Assembly: GCA_964480695.1 (NCBI GenBank)
Contig: CAYZPO010000003.1
Location: 1-32,962, forward strand
DNA: 32,962 bases
Origin: CAZDDW01 sp964480695
Lineage (GTDB): Bacteria > Patescibacteriota > Patescibacteriia > UBA9934 > CAZDDW01
Reading direction: 5' to 3'
The notes under the pieces are model-generated. The model had not been told where the DNA came from. It saw nothing but the letters and a program-made list of their open reading frames with translations, and ran no database searches. Positions 6,398 to 13,680 of the stretch are shown one piece after another; the stretch's first letter is position 1; the number at the start of each line of letters is the position of its first letter. The position numbers and the translations under genes were made by a program.

Positions 6398-8523
6398 CTA
6401 ATTCAAATGTATCGCTTCGATGCTGAGGATCTGAGTTCCGGCAAGTAAATAGATTTGGCCGGAATCCTCGTCGACAATGAAATCTTTTAGATCTTCAAAG
6501 TTGTCAGAATGATATTGCACGATCAAGGCTCCGCTAGTTTTTCGGATAACTAAGACACGACTTTGATCCGGATCAAGAACATATAAGAATTCACTAGTGT
6601 CGGTCGACCAGATGCGGGCATTGGCTCCGGACAGGGCAGGGTCAATCAGATCCATGTTCCAGGTGACCTCGCTGTTATTTTCAAATTTTACAAACGTGCC
6701 ATCAGCTTTCAAAATGTAAACGTCACCGTCAATGGTTAGAGAAACCGCGTCTGTGAGATCGGTTTTTTTATTGTCGATCCAAGGTGAACCACTGCCAAAG
6801 CTATAGCCGACACGATCATAGCGCAGGATTTGTTCGGTTTCTGGAGACAGGGCGTAGATGCGGCGGGCGTAGACTTCGATATCTGGGACAGAGCCGATAA
6901 GGGTCGCAGTCATGTCGGTCAAAATATTCTGATCAGGATCAAACATGGAGAATCCAGGTCGATCGTCTACAAAGAATATTAGGTTGTTAGTGTCGTCCCA
7001 TCCAGAAGCCAGGGCTGTGCCCGCAATGTCCGAAGTTGCATCTTCAGCTAGGTTCAAAGTTTTATTTTCTGAATCCAGTTGATAAACACTTTGATTGTCA
7101 GCAAACACGAACAGACCATTGTTAGTCATGGCTATGTTAGTAGCGTTGGCATCTGCTTCGACTCCGCGTAGATCAGATAAGACTGTTGGCTCCTCAACCT
7201 GGGAGATGTGACGCAAGTCATCCAAAGCAGCGTTGATCTCTCCACGTAAAGTATCGAGTTCAGCCTGCTGCTCTTCGTCTCGCGGTGTAATCTCGTCGAT
7301 CATACTCAGAGCATCGAATAACAAGGTCCGTGCCTGATTTTCGTCCTGGTAGATCACGCTAGCCATAGCCGAATCCCGTTTTTCCTCAATAGCCTGAACA
7401 CTCATTTGATACGCTTGCTGTTCACGTTCAATCGCCTTGCCTCGAGAAATAAACAAGACACTAACGACAAAAACAAAGACCAAAGCCAGGATGGCCAGTA
7501 AGATGTACTTGCTGCTTTTTGGTAATCGGTTGAAACGACCTAGGGCCGTGTCGACCATCTTGTCCGTGTGCGACTTAGTCAGTTTCAAAGTCTCAGCGCG
7601 ATCAGTGCGGACCAATTTATAAACCAGAACACCGACATATTTGAGCAGACCCCAGATCAGGTGCAGAGCAATGAGCAGAGCAGCGAATAACACTTTGGCC
7701 AGACCGGTCAACAAGTTCAAAGCATAGGACAGTTTAGTAATGTCCGGTTTCTGATCTTCGAGCACGCGCTGGGTTTTGGTTGTAACCTGANNNNNNNNNN
7801 ATCCATAGAAGCAGCGGCTTGCGTTCGCTCAGCGCCTACCCCTTTCTTATTAGTTTCAGCTTTCATGACCACAGCAGCAAATTCAGTTTTAAGAGGGAAG
7901 TACTGGCGCAACTTCACGGTTGCCCCAGAAGGTTGCAAAGTGGTCACGATTCCCATTAGTTCATCTTTAGGAACTTCCTGAGCCAGCTCGTTGGTAGCTG
8001 CCACAAAAATATCACCTGGATGAAGATCGCCGTCTAGCACAACAGAAAAAATCTTTTCCCAGGACGGACCAGCTTTCTCAGTTTGGATCCCTCGGAAAAG
8101 ATTAAAGATTTGGTAACGAGTTTTATCTTTCTGATGTAGGAATACGCCGACCATGTCACCAGCTCCGGTCAAGTACATCTGATCATCAGCGGCCATACCG
8201 ATCAGGCCGTTGAAGTTACTGGCAGACAAGCTCCAATACGGTTTGGCTGACTCTTCTTCGATCACGGTATTCAGGTTTGCTAGCAAAGCTTCAAAAACGT
8301 GTTGCAAACTTTCATCATCTTCTATATTTTCTGCCAGGGTTGCTAGTTCATCTTCGATCAGTTTGTGGACCAGGGTTCCAGCATTCTTTGGCCCGCGCAC
8401 ATCAAGTACAGCAAAAACAAAACCCTTCCTTTGGGTAAAAGGCAGGGCCATACTGGCAACATATTTCTTTCCTTTGCCACTGGATTCATCCAAACGGCCA
8501 ATTTTGAGTTCAGTGTTAGACAT
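6398..8523 (-). CDS. PP2C-like domain fused to membrane helices and a beta-propeller (split by assembly gap)
   Basis: Start ATG 8523. The first 241 codons (8523-7801) resemble a PPM/PP2C-type phosphatase fold: FAVLDVRG where active enzymes have a DGxGG motif, GAGDMVGVFL, and LHPGDIFVAATNELAQ, the counterpart of GDxxLLxTDG. The metal-binding residues look only partly preserved, so it may be catalytically weak or inactive. After the 10-N gap (7791-7800) the frame continues for about 465 residues: two hydrophobic helices (LLTGLAKVLFAALLIALHLI; YILLAILALVFVFVVSVLFI), a glutamate/glutamine-rich helical region, then repeated beta-strands resembling a propeller. The frames join only if the gap is 2 modulo 3 in length. 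Two separate genes remain possible. Confidence 0.65.
7791..7800. other. Assembly gap (10 N)
   Basis: Ten Ns inside the minus-strand gene. Codon phase on either side requires a true length of 2 modulo 3, so 10 is a placeholder if this is one gene. Confidence 0.9.
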
Positions 8524-8560
8524 AAGGGGTGGATTTGCATCAAAAAACCACTTCGTGTAC

Positions 8561-8588
8561 ATTATACCTGAGATAATATTGTGTGCAA
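8561..8588 (-). promoter_or_regulatory. Divergent promoter region, minus-strand promoter
   Basis: Minus strand: TTGCAC (8588-8583), 16 bp, TATAAT (8566-8561), serving the PP2C-like gene. A plus-strand promoter overlaps it (TTCGTG 8552-8557, 16 bp, TAATAT 8574-8579) and serves the gene at 8597, so the two genes probably compete for polymerase. Confidence 0.6.
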
Positions 8589-8596
8589 CCCGGTTT

Positions 8597-9202
8597 ATGG
8601 CAAAAGGCAACTTTAAGCTTGAACAGCTGTTTGGTTCAAAGACGCGTGCGCGCCTGCTAGGGCTTTTTTTACAAAACCCAGAGCAGGCTTATTTTGTTCG
8701 TGAATTGACCCGAAAGATCGATGCTCAGCTTAATTCAGTGCGGCGGGAACTAGAGAATTTGGTGGCTTTAGGGGCAGTGCTAGAGGCACCCAAGCCTGAG
8801 GGTAAGTCAGCTAAAGATAAGAAAAAATATTTTCAGGCCAATGCTGACTTTTTGTTGTTTGAAGATCTGAGCAGTCTACTGAAGAAGGTCAAGATTTTGT
8901 TGAAGAAAAATCTTGTTCATCAAATTGATGCCAAGGGAAATATTGACTACCTTTCGTTTACAGGAAAGTTTGTGGGAGAAAAGGACGTGGTGACTGATAT
9001 TGTAATTGTCGGGGCGATTGATCAAAAGGCATTGCAGAAAGTTGTTAAAGGATTTGAAAAAGAATTGGGTGATGAGATCAACTATACTTTGATGCCGCGA
9101 GATGAGTTCTTGTATCGTAAGCAAATCACGGATCGTTTCTTGTTTTCTATCCTGGAGCACGAGCAGGTGGTCATGATCGACCGTTTGAAAAAAATTAAAT
9201 AG
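8597..9202 (+). CDS. Winged-helix protein with nucleotidyltransferase-like C-terminal domain
   Basis: 201 residues from ATG 8597; longer in-frame starts run back into the divergent gene. Residues 1-65 form a winged helix (LFGSKTRARLLGLFLQNPEQ, FVRELTRKI, LNSVRRELENL). The remainder follows the pattern of HTH proteins joined to a minimal nucleotidyltransferase fold, with DIVIVGAIDQKAL and a closing INYTLMPRDEFLYRK...RFLFSILEHEQVVMI. The GS-DxD catalytic motif is not visible, so the domain may be degenerate. Probably a DNA-binding regulator. The stop is 6 bp before tsaB, so the two are co-transcribed. Confidence 0.75.
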   Translation: MAKGNFKLEQLFGSKTRARLLGLFLQNPEQAYFVRELTRKIDAQLNSVRRELENLVALGAVLEAPKPEGKSAKDKKKYFQANADFLLFEDLSSLLKKVKILLKKNLVHQIDAKGNIDYLSFTGKFVGEKDVVTDIVIVGAIDQKALQKVVKGFEKELGDEINYTLMPRDEFLYRKQITDRFLFSILEHEQVVMIDRLKKIK

Positions 9203-9208
9203 GAGGTT

Positions 9209-9580
9209 ATGCAATTATTTTTGTCTGCGCAAGACATTAATCAGTTGACCGTTGGTTTGATTGACGGTCAATCTTTGGTTCAGGAAAGGACCGTGGAAGC
9301 GGATCCAGAAGAATTTTTGCAAGAGATTGATCGAGCGCTTCATGAGTGGTCTGTTGGTTTCGATCAGATTGATGGTGTGGCTGTTGTCCGCGGCCCAGGA
9401 TCTCCGACTTCGTTACGCGTGACCGTGACTATGGCCAACACCATCGGATTTGTTCATCAACTTCCAGTTGCTGGGTTAGTTAACAAAGATCGTCGAGCTG
9501 CAAGCAAGCTCGTGACTGATATCACCATACCAGACAAGTTTGAGCCTTTGACCCCACACTACGACCGACCGGCGGTATGA
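9209..9580 (+). CDS. tsaB: Short TsaB-like protein (tRNA t6A biosynthesis)
   Basis: 123 residues, about half the usual TsaB length. A perfect AGGAGG precedes the ATG. The diagnostic segment is GVAVVRGPGSPTSLRVTVTM, close to the TsaB consensus G-P-G-S-F-T-x-x-R. Only the N-terminal ASKHA-like lobe is present; the sequence ends IPDKFEPLTPHYDRPAV. TsaB scaffolds TsaD in threonylcarbamoyl-adenosine formation. The clean ends suggest a reduced lineage-specific form rather than a recent frameshift. No stop-interrupted remainder is seen in the following 140 bp. Confidence 0.8.
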   Translation: MQLFLSAQDINQLTVGLIDGQSLVQERTVEADPEEFLQEIDRALHEWSVGFDQIDGVAVVRGPGSPTSLRVTVTMANTIGFVHQLPVAGLVNKDRRAASKLVTDITIPDKFEPLTPHYDRPAV

Positions 9581-9643
9581 TTCTTCTCAGCCATCTTTGA
9601 TGGCGTCTGATCTTCGGACCGGATCAAAGATCCGTTAGAAGAA
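9581..9643 (+). ncRNA. Three-hairpin junction RNA element, copy 1
   Basis: Closing stem TTCTTCT (9581-9587) / AGAAGAA (9637-9643). Inside are CCATC-TTT-GATGG (9591-9603), GTC...GAC (9605-9619) and CGGATC-AAA-GATCCG (9620-9634). The first and third loops read CTTTG and CAAAG, which are complementary, so a kissing contact is possible. It starts at the end of tsaB. A homologous layout is at 25611-25665. Not a tRNA: the loops are too small. Confidence 0.65.
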
Positions 9644-9656
9644 CATGACTTGACCA

Positions 9657-9684
9657 AAAGGATTACTTCAGGTAATCTTTTTTT
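9657..9684 (+). terminator. Intrinsic terminator after tsaB and the three-hairpin element
   Basis: AAAAG GATTAC, TTCAG, GTAATC, then seven to eight Ts. A TTGACC / TAATCT pair (9648-9677, 17 bp) overlaps it and could be the promoter of the next gene. Confidence 0.85.
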
Positions 9685-9725
9685 GATTTAAGGACCTTCA
9701 CTTACGACAAACATGGGGGTGCGAC

Positions 9726-10358
9726 ATGGGAAATGGTGTACGGGCATTTGTAGTCCGAGTCGAAGCAAGTAGCCTACTCGGCGAAGTCGTCACAATGTGG
9801 GAAGAGACTTTGGGGTTGTACGATATGGAGCAAGAGGAGGCCTGTTTGGCCGGTAATCCAGAAGCTCTTCCGCGGCTTTGTCAGACGTTGGAGGTCGATG
9901 AACAGATCACTGCAGCGGTCTTCTTTCAATGTATGTTTGGAACTTTGGGTCACTGCTTCACACCCAACGAGATTCGACGACGCTTAGGGCTCCGCGCTGC
10001 CAATGTTCTCGAGCAAATCGATTTTGATGAAAAAGAGGGTGATGCTGATCTTGATGAGCACGCGGCGAATCGCCTCTACCTGCAGTCGATTCAGGAGATA
10101 ACTGATCCGGATGCCTTGCTGTCCATAGCTATTCTTGAATATCAAACGTTTGTAGATATGATCAAGACCTGGGTTCGTATCGGTGACATTGACGAAACGT
10201 TCATGCTTCTGGAGATTGATCGAGCTCAGTACGTCTGGTATCACGACGCCATGGTTCGTACCCTGTCTCGCATCAAGCACCCAGCCGTTGCTCTGTATAA
10301 GAGCGACTGGGATGCCTTCAAAATGCGGTTGTTGGGTGGTAATCTTGGCACCTTCTAG
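9726..10358 (+). CDS. Hypothetical helical protein, possibly a degenerate HD-type domain
   Basis: 210 residues; ATG 9726 follows a GGGGGTG stretch. Acidic and mostly helical, no signal or membrane segment. The region AAVFFQCMFGTLGHCFTPNE followed by IRRRLGLRAANVLEQI is laid out like the RelA/SpoT-type HD hydrolase segment (LLHDxxEDT...xxIxxxFG), but the H-D dyad is missing. The resemblance is weak and the call tentative. GC-rich, stand-alone, with its own terminator, like the units at 3797-6181. It interrupts otherwise ordinary core genes, which suggests insertion of an accessory unit. Confidence 0.7.
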   Translation: MGNGVRAFVVRVEASSLLGEVVTMWEETLGLYDMEQEEACLAGNPEALPRLCQTLEVDEQITAAVFFQCMFGTLGHCFTPNEIRRRLGLRAANVLEQIDFDEKEGDADLDEHAANRLYLQSIQEITDPDALLSIAILEYQTFVDMIKTWVRIGDIDETFMLLEIDRAQYVWYHDAMVRTLSRIKHPAVALYKSDWDAFKMRLLGGNLGTF

Positions 10359-10369
10359 ACTTGTCTGGT

Positions 10370-10404
10370 CCGCGACCGATTCTTCTGGTCGCGGGCTTTC
10401 CTTT
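10370..10404 (+). terminator. Intrinsic terminator of the 9726 gene
   Basis: CCGCGACC, 9-nt loop, GGTCGCGG, then GCTTTCCTTTT. Confidence 0.85.
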
Positions 10405-10441
10405 TGGTATAATACAACTGGATCCCGCCATCGGCGGGATC
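10405..10441 (+). promoter_or_regulatory. Extended -10 promoter and 5' palindrome before the YgjP-like gene
   Basis: TGGTATAAT (10405-10413) is an extended -10. The predicted start near 10420 puts the hairpin GATCCCGCC-ATC-GGCGGGATC (10421-10441) at the 5' end of the mRNA. A covarying copy lies at 12246-12266. Confidence 0.6.
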
Positions 10442-10451
10442 ATTCCCACTT

Positions 10452-11003
10452 ATGCAAATCGAAATCGACAAATTAATACGCTCGCGTCGTCGGACGCTAG
10501 CCATAGAAGTGAACAAACAAGGCGAGCTCGTAGTCCGAGCTCCGCTTAGGGTTTCAGAGCGAGAGATCAACATGTTTCTGTGGCGCTCTCGAGAATGGAT
10601 TCTTAATACTCAGGAAGAATCTCGAAGAAAGCAACAACAAGCAGCGATCAAAAAATCGGAGGACCCACGAGACGAACAATGGTATCGCGACCACGCTGCT
10701 CAGATAATTCCTGAGCGCGTTGAATACTTTGCTCAGGAACTTAGTCTTGAATACACTCGTGTACGTATCTCTAGTGCTAAACGCATCTGGGGTTCGTGCT
10801 CTGGACAGAATTCGCTCAGTTTTTCTTGGCGCTTAGCCATGGCCCCGGTTGAAGTGATCGACTACATTGTCGTGCACGAACTGACGCACACCATTCACAA
10901 GAACCACGGTAAGCTGTTCTGGCGGCGGGTTGAGAAGTCTATCCCGAATCATCGTGAACTTCGCCAGTGGCTCCGCGACAACGAACATCTGATGACCGTC
11001 TGA
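10452..11003 (+). CDS. YgjP-like metal-dependent protease (DUF45)
   Basis: 183 residues. Contains the zinc-peptidase signature HELTH within YIVVHELTHTIHKNHGKLFW, the arrangement typical of YgjP/WLM-type peptidases: HExxH, then a third histidine and LFW. The preceding SAKRIWGSCSGQNSLSFSWR matches the family core W-G-S-C. The N-terminal half is a basic beta-rich domain (LIRSRRRTLAIEV). Length is a little below the usual 230. Cytoplasmic, with no signal. The physiological substrate is unknown. Confidence 0.9.
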   Translation: MQIEIDKLIRSRRRTLAIEVNKQGELVVRAPLRVSEREINMFLWRSREWILNTQEESRRKQQQAAIKKSEDPRDEQWYRDHAAQIIPERVEYFAQELSLEYTRVRISSAKRIWGSCSGQNSLSFSWRLAMAPVEVIDYIVVHELTHTIHKNHGKLFWRRVEKSIPNHRELRQWLRDNEHLMTV

Positions 11004-11011
11004 TTAACGAG

Positions 11012-11053
11012 TTTCCCCCTCCTTTCCAAGGAGGGGGCTAGGGGGTGGTTCTG
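11012..11053 (+). repeat. Left inverted palindrome of the DUF559 unit
   Basis: CCCCCTCCTT-TCC-AAGGAGGGGG (11015-11037, 10-bp stem), then GGGGGTGGTTCTG. Read in reverse complement it aligns with the element at 11432-11471, so the two are inverted around the DUF559 gene. Confidence 0.8.
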
Positions 11054-11067
11054 TGCAGAAATAAATT

Positions 11068-11424
11068 ATGAAGATATTTAATAGCAAAACCAGTAAGTCA
11101 CTACGTCGGAAATTAAGAAATGAAAGTCCTAAGGCAGAACAGATCCTTTGGTGTCATTTAAGAAAAAGACAGATCGAAGGCTTTAAGTTTCGTCGACAAA
11201 CCAGTATCGATGATTACATTGTTGATTTTTATTGCCCCGAAGCAAAGCTGGTGATTGAGATCGATGGTGATACTCATTTCGAGCCAGAAACAGAATCACA
11301 AGACCGTGAACGTGAGAGACATATCAAGTCACTCGGAATAAAAATATTGAGGTTTACTAACCTAGACGTATATAACAATATTGAGGCTGTGATCCGAGTT
11401 ATCATGAAGGAGCTCAAGAACTGA
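11068..11424 (+). CDS. DUF559 / Vsr-like endonuclease-domain protein
   Basis: 118 residues, normal for the family. Shows the PD-(D/E)xK-type core of DUF559: E..LWCHLRKRQIEGFKFRRQ, then YIVDFYCPEAKLVIEIDGD, then H, D..R.RHIKSLGIKILRFTN. Candidate catalytic residues are the aspartate in VDFYC and the E-I-D triad. DUF559 is related to the very-short-patch repair endonuclease Vsr, but its role is not established. It is flanked within 8-15 bp on both sides by inverted GC palindromes, which suggests the gene moves with them. Its A/T-rich sequence and lack of an obvious operon partner fit an insertion. Confidence 0.9.
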   Translation: MKIFNSKTSKSLRRKLRNESPKAEQILWCHLRKRQIEGFKFRRQTSIDDYIVDFYCPEAKLVIEIDGDTHFEPETESQDRERERHIKSLGIKILRFTNLDVYNNIEAVIRVIMKELKN

Positions 11425-11431
11425 TTGCACT

Positions 11432-11471
11432 CAGAACCCCCCTTAAGTCCCCCCTTGGAAAGGGGGGAGAG
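11432..11471 (-). repeat. Right inverted palindrome of the DUF559 unit
   Basis: CAGAACCCCCC, TTAAGT, then CCCCCCTT-GGA-AAGGGGGG (11449-11467). Mirror counterpart of 11012-11053; starts 8 nt after the DUF559 stop. Confidence 0.8.
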
Positions 11472-11559
11472 TCAATCTTGGGCTGCCTGTGGAAGGACAG
11501 TTTCGCTATTTTGAGGTAAAATATATAGGTTAAAAAATCATTAAGACATAAATAATTTT

Positions 11560-12237
11560 ATGCCAACAGCTATTGATATCGTCCAAACTGCTTTTGCAGA
11601 CCTTTGGGCAAGTATGTTGGATTTTCTGCCGCTTTTCCTTGGTGCCTTGGTCGTGTTCCTTCTCGGCCTTATTGTCGCTGTAGTTTTAAAGGGGGTTGTG
11701 GTACGAATTTCTAACTTTTTGCACCTTGATGACCTAGCAGTTAAGCTAGAGGTCAAGGACACTTTTAAGAAGGCCGGGATTAACCTCAATATCGCCGGTC
11801 TTTTAGGATGGATCGTGAAATGGTTCGTCGTAGTCGTAGCCTTAATTGCGGCAACTGACATTTTAGGTTGGTCTCAGCTAACTGCTTTCTTAAATGAGGT
11901 TGTGCTGTATCTGCCAAACGTGATCATTGCTGTAGTCATCTTGCTTGTCGGAGTATTGCTAGCCAACTTTGTTTATCGAGTAGTTAAGACTGCAGTGGCT
12001 GCAGCCAAGTTGGACTCAGCTGACTTTTTGGCAGGAATTTCCAAGTGGGCTATTTTGATCTTCAGCTTTATGGCTGCGATCGGACAACTAGGAATTGCTT
12101 CTAACCTGATCAACATTTTGTTCACCGGCTTTGTTGCCATGCTCGCCCTTGGTGGTGGTTTGGCTTTTGGACTTGGTGGTAAGGAGCACGCTGGAAAGTT
12201 CTTGAATCGATTGAAAAAAGATATTGCGAGTGACTAG
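11560..12237 (+). CDS. Small MscS-like / conserved TM-helix membrane protein
   Basis: 225 residues with five hydrophobic helices near residues 20-45, 78-98, 110-135, 155-175 and 185-205. The last is glycine-rich (ALGGGLAFGLGGKEHAGKFL), the hallmark of the pore-lining TM3 of MscS channels. The helix repeats match the 'conserved TM helix' family found before MscS domains. The cytoplasmic beta domain of MscS is absent: the protein ends about 20 residues after TM3. A mechanosensitive-channel-like membrane protein is the best guess; gating activity cannot be inferred. Single gene, followed by a palindrome and a terminator. Confidence 0.85.
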   Translation: MPTAIDIVQTAFADLWASMLDFLPLFLGALVVFLLGLIVAVVLKGVVVRISNFLHLDDLAVKLEVKDTFKKAGINLNIAGLLGWIVKWFVVVVALIAATDILGWSQLTAFLNEVVLYLPNVIIAVVILLVGVLLANFVYRVVKTAVAAAKLDSADFLAGISKWAILIFSFMAAIGQLGIASNLINILFTGFVAMLALGGGLAFGLGGKEHAGKFLNRLKKDIASD

Positions 12238-12245
12238 TAGGGAAT

Positions 12246-12266
12246 GACCCCGCCATCGGCGGGGTC
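12246..12266. repeat. Small GC palindrome, second copy
   Basis: GACCCCGCC-ATC-GGCGGGGTC. Differs from 10421-10441 by a compensated pair (T-A to C-G), so base pairing is conserved. Confidence 0.7.
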
Positions 12267-12281
12267 AAATTCAGAAATCAA

Positions 12282-12312
12282 AAAGAGCGGGCTTTACGGT
12301 CCGCTCTTTGGT
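12282..12312 (+). terminator. Intrinsic terminator after the MscS-like gene
   Basis: AAAGAGCGG, 10-nt loop, CCGCTCTTT, then GGTT. Confidence 0.75.
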
Positions 12313-12316
12313 TGGG

Positions 12317-12322
12317 TATACT
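12317..12322 (+). promoter_or_regulatory. -10 box of a probable leaderless promoter
   Basis: TATACT ends 8 nt before ATG 12331, and no Shine-Dalgarno lies between; transcription would start at about the initiation codon. Confidence 0.55.
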
Positions 12323-12330
12323 ACAAGCGT

Positions 12331-12711
12331 ATGATCAAAGCTGTTATTTTCGACTACACTGGCGTGTTTACGCGAGAGGGGGAGGAGATGGTGACTTTAG
12401 TTCGGCAGGTCAAGGAAGCTGGCTTGTCGGTTTTTATTTTGTCGAATTTGTTTATTGGTCAGGAGCACCAAGGTGTTTTGTCTGAGTTGATTGACAGCGA
12501 GTACTTTGCCGGCCAGACTGGGTTTATTAAACCAGATCCCAAGGCTTTTCAGTTGGTCCTGGACGAGAATAATCTCCAACCTGAAGAGTGCGTTTACTTT
12601 GATGATTTAAAAACAAACGTTGAGGCTGCCTCTCAGCTCGGAATCCAATCGTTTCTGTTCGAAAGCACAGCCAAGACCAAAGAGACGCTTAGAGAATTAA
12701 AAGTTTTGTAA
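12331..12711 (+). CDS. HAD-like hydrolase, minimal form
   Basis: 126 residues, no cap domain. Motif I is VIFDYTGVF, with the nucleophile Asp but threonine in place of the second Asp. Motif II is the serine in FILSNL, motif III the lysine in GFIKPDPKAF, and motif IV FDD in CVYFDDLKTNV. The second Asp of motif I normally acts as acid/base in phosphatases, so activity may be altered. This layout resembles the short HAD IA proteins annotated as haloacid dehalogenase-like. ATG 12331 is chosen because the -10 box and terminator occupy the upstream in-frame region. The substrate is unknown. Confidence 0.85.
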   Translation: MIKAVIFDYTGVFTREGEEMVTLVRQVKEAGLSVFILSNLFIGQEHQGVLSELIDSEYFAGQTGFIKPDPKAFQLVLDENNLQPEECVYFDDLKTNVEAASQLGIQSFLFESTAKTKETLRELKVL

Positions 12712-12756
12712 ACGAAGAAGCTGTCCGGGGCCGAGGGTGGCCAACGAACAGCTAGT
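12708..12756. terminator. Bidirectional terminator, repeated module copy 1
   Basis: GTAAACGAAGAAGCTGTCC leads a hairpin with two inner GGCC blocks and ends in AACAGCTAG. It contains the HAD stop codon (plus) and the TAG of the 40-aa minus gene. A second copy is at 13162-13210. Confidence 0.65.
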
Positions 12757-12874
12757 CGTTGTTGTTTTTCCTTGTCTGGGTCAGAAGCCAGAGGAGGAAG
12801 GCAAGGAGGAAGAGAAGGAACAGGGTGGTCTCGAGACGCTGGTTGATCAGAGCAGCAACGAGCAGACCTGTCAT
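12752..12874 (-). CDS. 40-residue single-span membrane peptide
   Basis: ATG 12874 overlaps the stop of the upstream gene (ATGA), so it is translationally coupled. The sequence has MTGLLVAALINQRLETT, then a strongly hydrophobic LFLLFLLAFLLWLL, then a polar TQTRKNNND tail. The pattern is a type-I or tail-anchored small membrane peptide. The stop lies inside the terminator module. Function unknown; partner of the 83-aa protein by operon position. Confidence 0.65.
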   Translation of the reverse strand: MTGLLVAALINQRLETTLFLLFLLAFLLWLLTQTRKNNND

Positions 12875-13122
12875 CGATATTCCGTCTGTGCATCAGAATG
12901 GTTGAGACAGGTGATCGGTCGAATCTTGAGATCGACAATAAGATCAAGGATCGGACTCCAGCGGAGAATCGTCTCTGCACCCTCCGGAGATCGGACTCGG
13001 CAGTGCGTGGCCATAATCGATCGGTAAGAGCTGCGGAGCACTAGCCACACCCTTGCTGATTCGTCGACCAATGTGTCACCTCTTCTCAGGGCATCGAAGT
13101 CTGCTCGAGAAATCGTCATCAT
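12871..13122 (-). CDS. Hypothetical small protein (83 aa)
   Basis: Two adjacent ATGs (13122 and 13119) follow GGAGG. The second has the better spacing (6 nt), so the true product may be 82 residues. Soluble and charged, with R-G-D in LRRGDTLVDES and a probable beta-rich middle (ARVWLVLRSSYRSIMATHCRV). It overlaps the 40-aa membrane peptide by four bases. A hairpin at 13129-13157 lies right before the Shine-Dalgarno. No family recognised. Confidence 0.65.
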   Translation of the reverse strand: MMTISRADFDALRRGDTLVDESARVWLVLRSSYRSIMATHCRVRSPEGAETILRWSPILDLIVDLKIRPITCLNHSDAQTEYR

Positions 13123-13128
13123 GTTCCT

Positions 13129-13157
13129 CCATGGACATAGCTATATCATGTCCGTGG
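13129..13157 (-). promoter_or_regulatory. Inverted repeat abutting the Shine-Dalgarno of the 83-aa gene
   Basis: On the minus strand CCACGGACAT, 9 nt, ATGTCCATGG, whose last bases run into GGAGG. Could be an operator or an RNA hairpin that limits translation. Confidence 0.5.
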
Positions 13158-13161
13158 TTTT

Positions 13162-13210
13162 TTGTAAACGAAGAAGCTGTCCACGGCCGAGAGGGGCCAG
13201 GGACAGCTAG
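13162..13210. terminator. Terminator module copy 2
   Basis: AGCTGTCC and GGACAGCT (8 bp) enclose GGCC blocks; shares GTAAACGAAGAAGCTGTCC with 12709-12727. Lies at the stop of the 157-aa minus gene; the minus-strand run after it is TCTTCGTTTAC. Confidence 0.65.
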
Positions 13211-13680
13211 TCTTGAGGAAGGTCGTCAGTCCTTTTTTCGTCCCTGGCGACCAGGGCCGAGAGGACAAGCATCTGGTGGCCGGACCGGAGGCGATCCAGG
13301 AGACTGTAGCTGCGAGGCGGCGGACTTCCTTCGAGCATTCTGACCACGACGGCGTTGAGCTGATCCAGTGGGATCGCTTCTCCGTCCTGATCTCGAGCAC
13401 CGTTGATCACCAGTGGTAGTGGGTGATCATTGGCCAGCATTGCATTCGTGAAGATCCTGAAGTACTCCAAGACCGCGGGCCAGGCGCTCCGTTGCCCTGT
13501 GGTCGAACTCAGCTTGGGCAGATGACGGACAATGCAGGAGATGTGTACTGTTTCATCAGGAAGTGGACCAAGATCTTCGTGAATCGAGCCTCCTTCAGAG
13601 TGCAGTTGAATCGTCAGTGCGTATCCGTTGGGAAGCTCGCGGATGGCTTGAAAGACCGGGTCCCACTGGCTGGTAGTCAC
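13207..13680 (-). CDS. Hypothetical accessory protein (157 aa)
   Basis: GTG start at 13680, preceded by AAGGAGG at good spacing and overlapping the stop of the 37-aa peptide by four bases (GTGA). A longer frame to 13806 exists but ignores this signal. Soluble, without signal or membrane segment, with proline-rich turns (NDHPLPLVINGARDQDGEA; SPPPRSYSLL). No family recognised. Stop falls at the terminator module. Confidence 0.65.
   Translation of the reverse strand: MTTSQWDPVFQAIRELPNGYALTIQLHSEGGSIHEDLGPLPDETVHISCIVRHLPKLSSTTGQRSAWPAVLEYFRIFTNAMLANDHPLPLVINGARDQDGEAIPLDQLNAVVVRMLEGSPPPRSYSLLDRLRSGHQMLVLSALVARDEKRTDDLPQD

Noticed and set aside
9581..9643. tRNA gene
   Set aside because: A 7-bp closing stem and three hairpins suggest a cloverleaf, but the hairpin loops are 3 nt and no T-loop or anticodon loop is present.
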